64,000 bases of DNA, from NCBI GenBank assembly GCA_030374805.1, contig JARGSG010000018.1, positions 248,001 to 312,000 of the forward strand. The letters run 5' to 3'. A program made the translations under genes and the position numbers. This document shows positions 63,225 to 64,000 of the stretch, piece after piece. The number at the start of each line of letters is the position of its first letter. Within the stretch, counting starts at the first letter, position 1. Source of the DNA: Gracilaria gracilis. Lineage: Eukaryota > Rhodophyta > Florideophyceae > Gracilariales > Gracilariaceae. The notes under the pieces were generated by a model. That model was not told where the DNA came from. It did no database searches and saw only the letters and a program-made list of their open reading frames with translations.

Positions 63225-64000
63225 GATGAGTGCTCCGACCAGCACGAAGCTATCGCAGATGGAGCACCGTTCCGAAAGATGCGGCACGGCCAACGGCGGC
63301 GAAAACTTGACGTGCGTGGGCGACTGCGTTTCCTAAGGCGTATGTGCCACTTTCTGATCACTCCAGCACCAGCGCTTCTTTTTGGACTCGGACGTGAAGT
63401 GTTGCACCCTAGCAAGCGGCTGAAAGCGGTGGATGGCACAATCGGTGCACTGCAGGACAAGCGACATGCTGGAAGCAGTCTGCTGCGCAAGCTGTTGAGT
63501 GTCCAGCACGCGCACGAACAGGCGCCCATGAAAGTCAATCATGAAGCACAGAACGGGTACGACGGCCTTGCCGTGGCGATTGCCGGTGGTTTGAATGGCA
63601 GCTAGTACGATGGGCACGGCCATTTCATGGAAGGCGGCACCCTTGAGCGGCGTACTACAGTACCTGGCGAGGCAAATCTCCGGCGAGGTGCCGCACAAGA
63701 CGGCCAGATGAGTGCAATTGACGGCTAGCAAGCGGCCGTGCGCGACAGACTGCACGGCGTTCTCCAGGAAAGGCGCGACGCTTCGGTACGAAGCGAGGTA
63801 GACGACGTCGAACTGCCTATCTCGCTCGTGCGAGCACGCCATGAGCAACACGACATGGCCGTGCGACGGCGTAACCTGCTCGGTGGTGAGCCCGTTGTGG
63901 CTCACGTTGAGCGCGAAGTTATCGACGGCGTACTGGTCCACGTCGTTTCCGGTGACGTTTCGGACTTGCGACACCTCCTTGAAGTAGAGCACGGAGCGCA
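63225..64000 (-). pseudogene. TRM1: tRNA (guanine26-N2)-dimethyltransferase (TRM1) pseudogene, partial
   Basis: The minus frame is open from the window edge to TAG at 63335-63333 and then on to TAA at 63224-63222. It matches the middle and C-terminal part of TRM1: YFKEVSQVRNVTGNDVDQYA, HGRLLAVNCTHLAVLCGTSP, PLKGAAFHEMAVPIVLAAI and FMIDFHGRLFVRVL. After the TAG comes the zinc-ligand motif CSICDSFVLVGAL. TRM1 uses S-adenosylmethionine to methylate G26 of tRNA. The family's conserved D-L-D-P-Y-G catalytic motif reads YLASYR here, and the CTD motif reads CTH. With changed catalytic residues and a nonsense codon this copy is dead; a working gene should exist elsewhere. Its 5' part is off the window. 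Confidence 0.85.

Noticed and set aside
1-64000. Stop-codon reassignment to explain in-frame TAG and TGA codons
   Set aside because: TAA, TAG and TGA also act as normal gene ends, and each suspected copy has only one to three internal stops, at different codons.

Overview
This is nuclear DNA from a transposon-rich eukaryote. The evidence is intact and decayed retrotransposons and DNA transposons of several superfamilies, a eukaryotic-type tRNA dimethyltransferase, RING-H2, ankyrin and ULP1 domains, a textbook Kozak start (GCCGCCATGG), long single-exon reading frames and large gene-poor gaps. My best guess for the host is a red alga of the Chondrus/florideophyte type. That rests on gene style and element mix only, and confidence is low; a stramenopile or another alga is possible. 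I see no CRISPR array and no convincing rRNA or tRNA gene.

Layout. 1-3973: 5' part of a Ty1/copia element on the minus strand, running off the left edge. Its gag-pol frame is open for 1,217 codons apart from one TAG. 4.1-4.6 kb: decayed coiled-coil gene. 4851-5152: complete 302-bp miniature LTR element (TRIM) with a 5-bp target duplication and the same half-tRNA primer site as the copia element. 6.6-9.5 kb: two minus-strand genes for membrane or secreted proteins, with a 101-bp palindrome just upstream of the second. 10.8-13.1 kb: decayed PIF/Harbinger pair (transposase plus Myb/SANT partner, convergent). 13.5 kb: 99-aa ORF with a decayed relative at 55.6 kb. 13.9-16.2 kb: AT-rich desert. 19.0-19.6 kb: 40/80-bp tandem array. 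20.1-23.4 kb: MULE-like element with a transposase cut off after its first catalytic Asp and a Tudor-like/ULP1 protein. 24.8-25.5 kb: RING-H2 pseudogene.

26.6-35.6 kb: a nearly intact second copia element. It has an unusual zinc-finger ORF upstream of gag, joined to it by a plausible in-frame AT-rich intron. A complete pogo/Tigger transposon sits inside its 3' LTR. 35.9-37.1 kb: ankyrin-repeat gene with an in-frame TGA. 38.4-39.3 kb: inverted-repeat element and a GC-rich low-complexity island. 39.6-41.7 kb: intact Harbinger Myb/transposase pair. 44.0-49.4 kb: complete Ty3/gypsy chromodomain-type element with 259-bp LTRs, TSD CATAT, three in-frame TAGs, one frameshift and a mutated integrase Asp. 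51-58 kb: MITEs, a leucine-rich-repeat-like gene and a TTAA-flanked piggyBac-like non-autonomous element. 61.8-63.0 kb: intact Harbinger transposase. 63.2-64.0 kb: decaying TRM1 pseudogene running off the right edge.

The window is mainly layered transposon activity. Autonomous elements (copia, gypsy, Harbinger, pogo, MULE) sit with miniature derivatives that could use their machinery (TRIM, Tourist-like MITE). Many reading frames are broken by a single nonsense codon, several best explained as TGG to TAG or TGA, which suggests G-to-A (C-to-T) decay of recently inserted copies.
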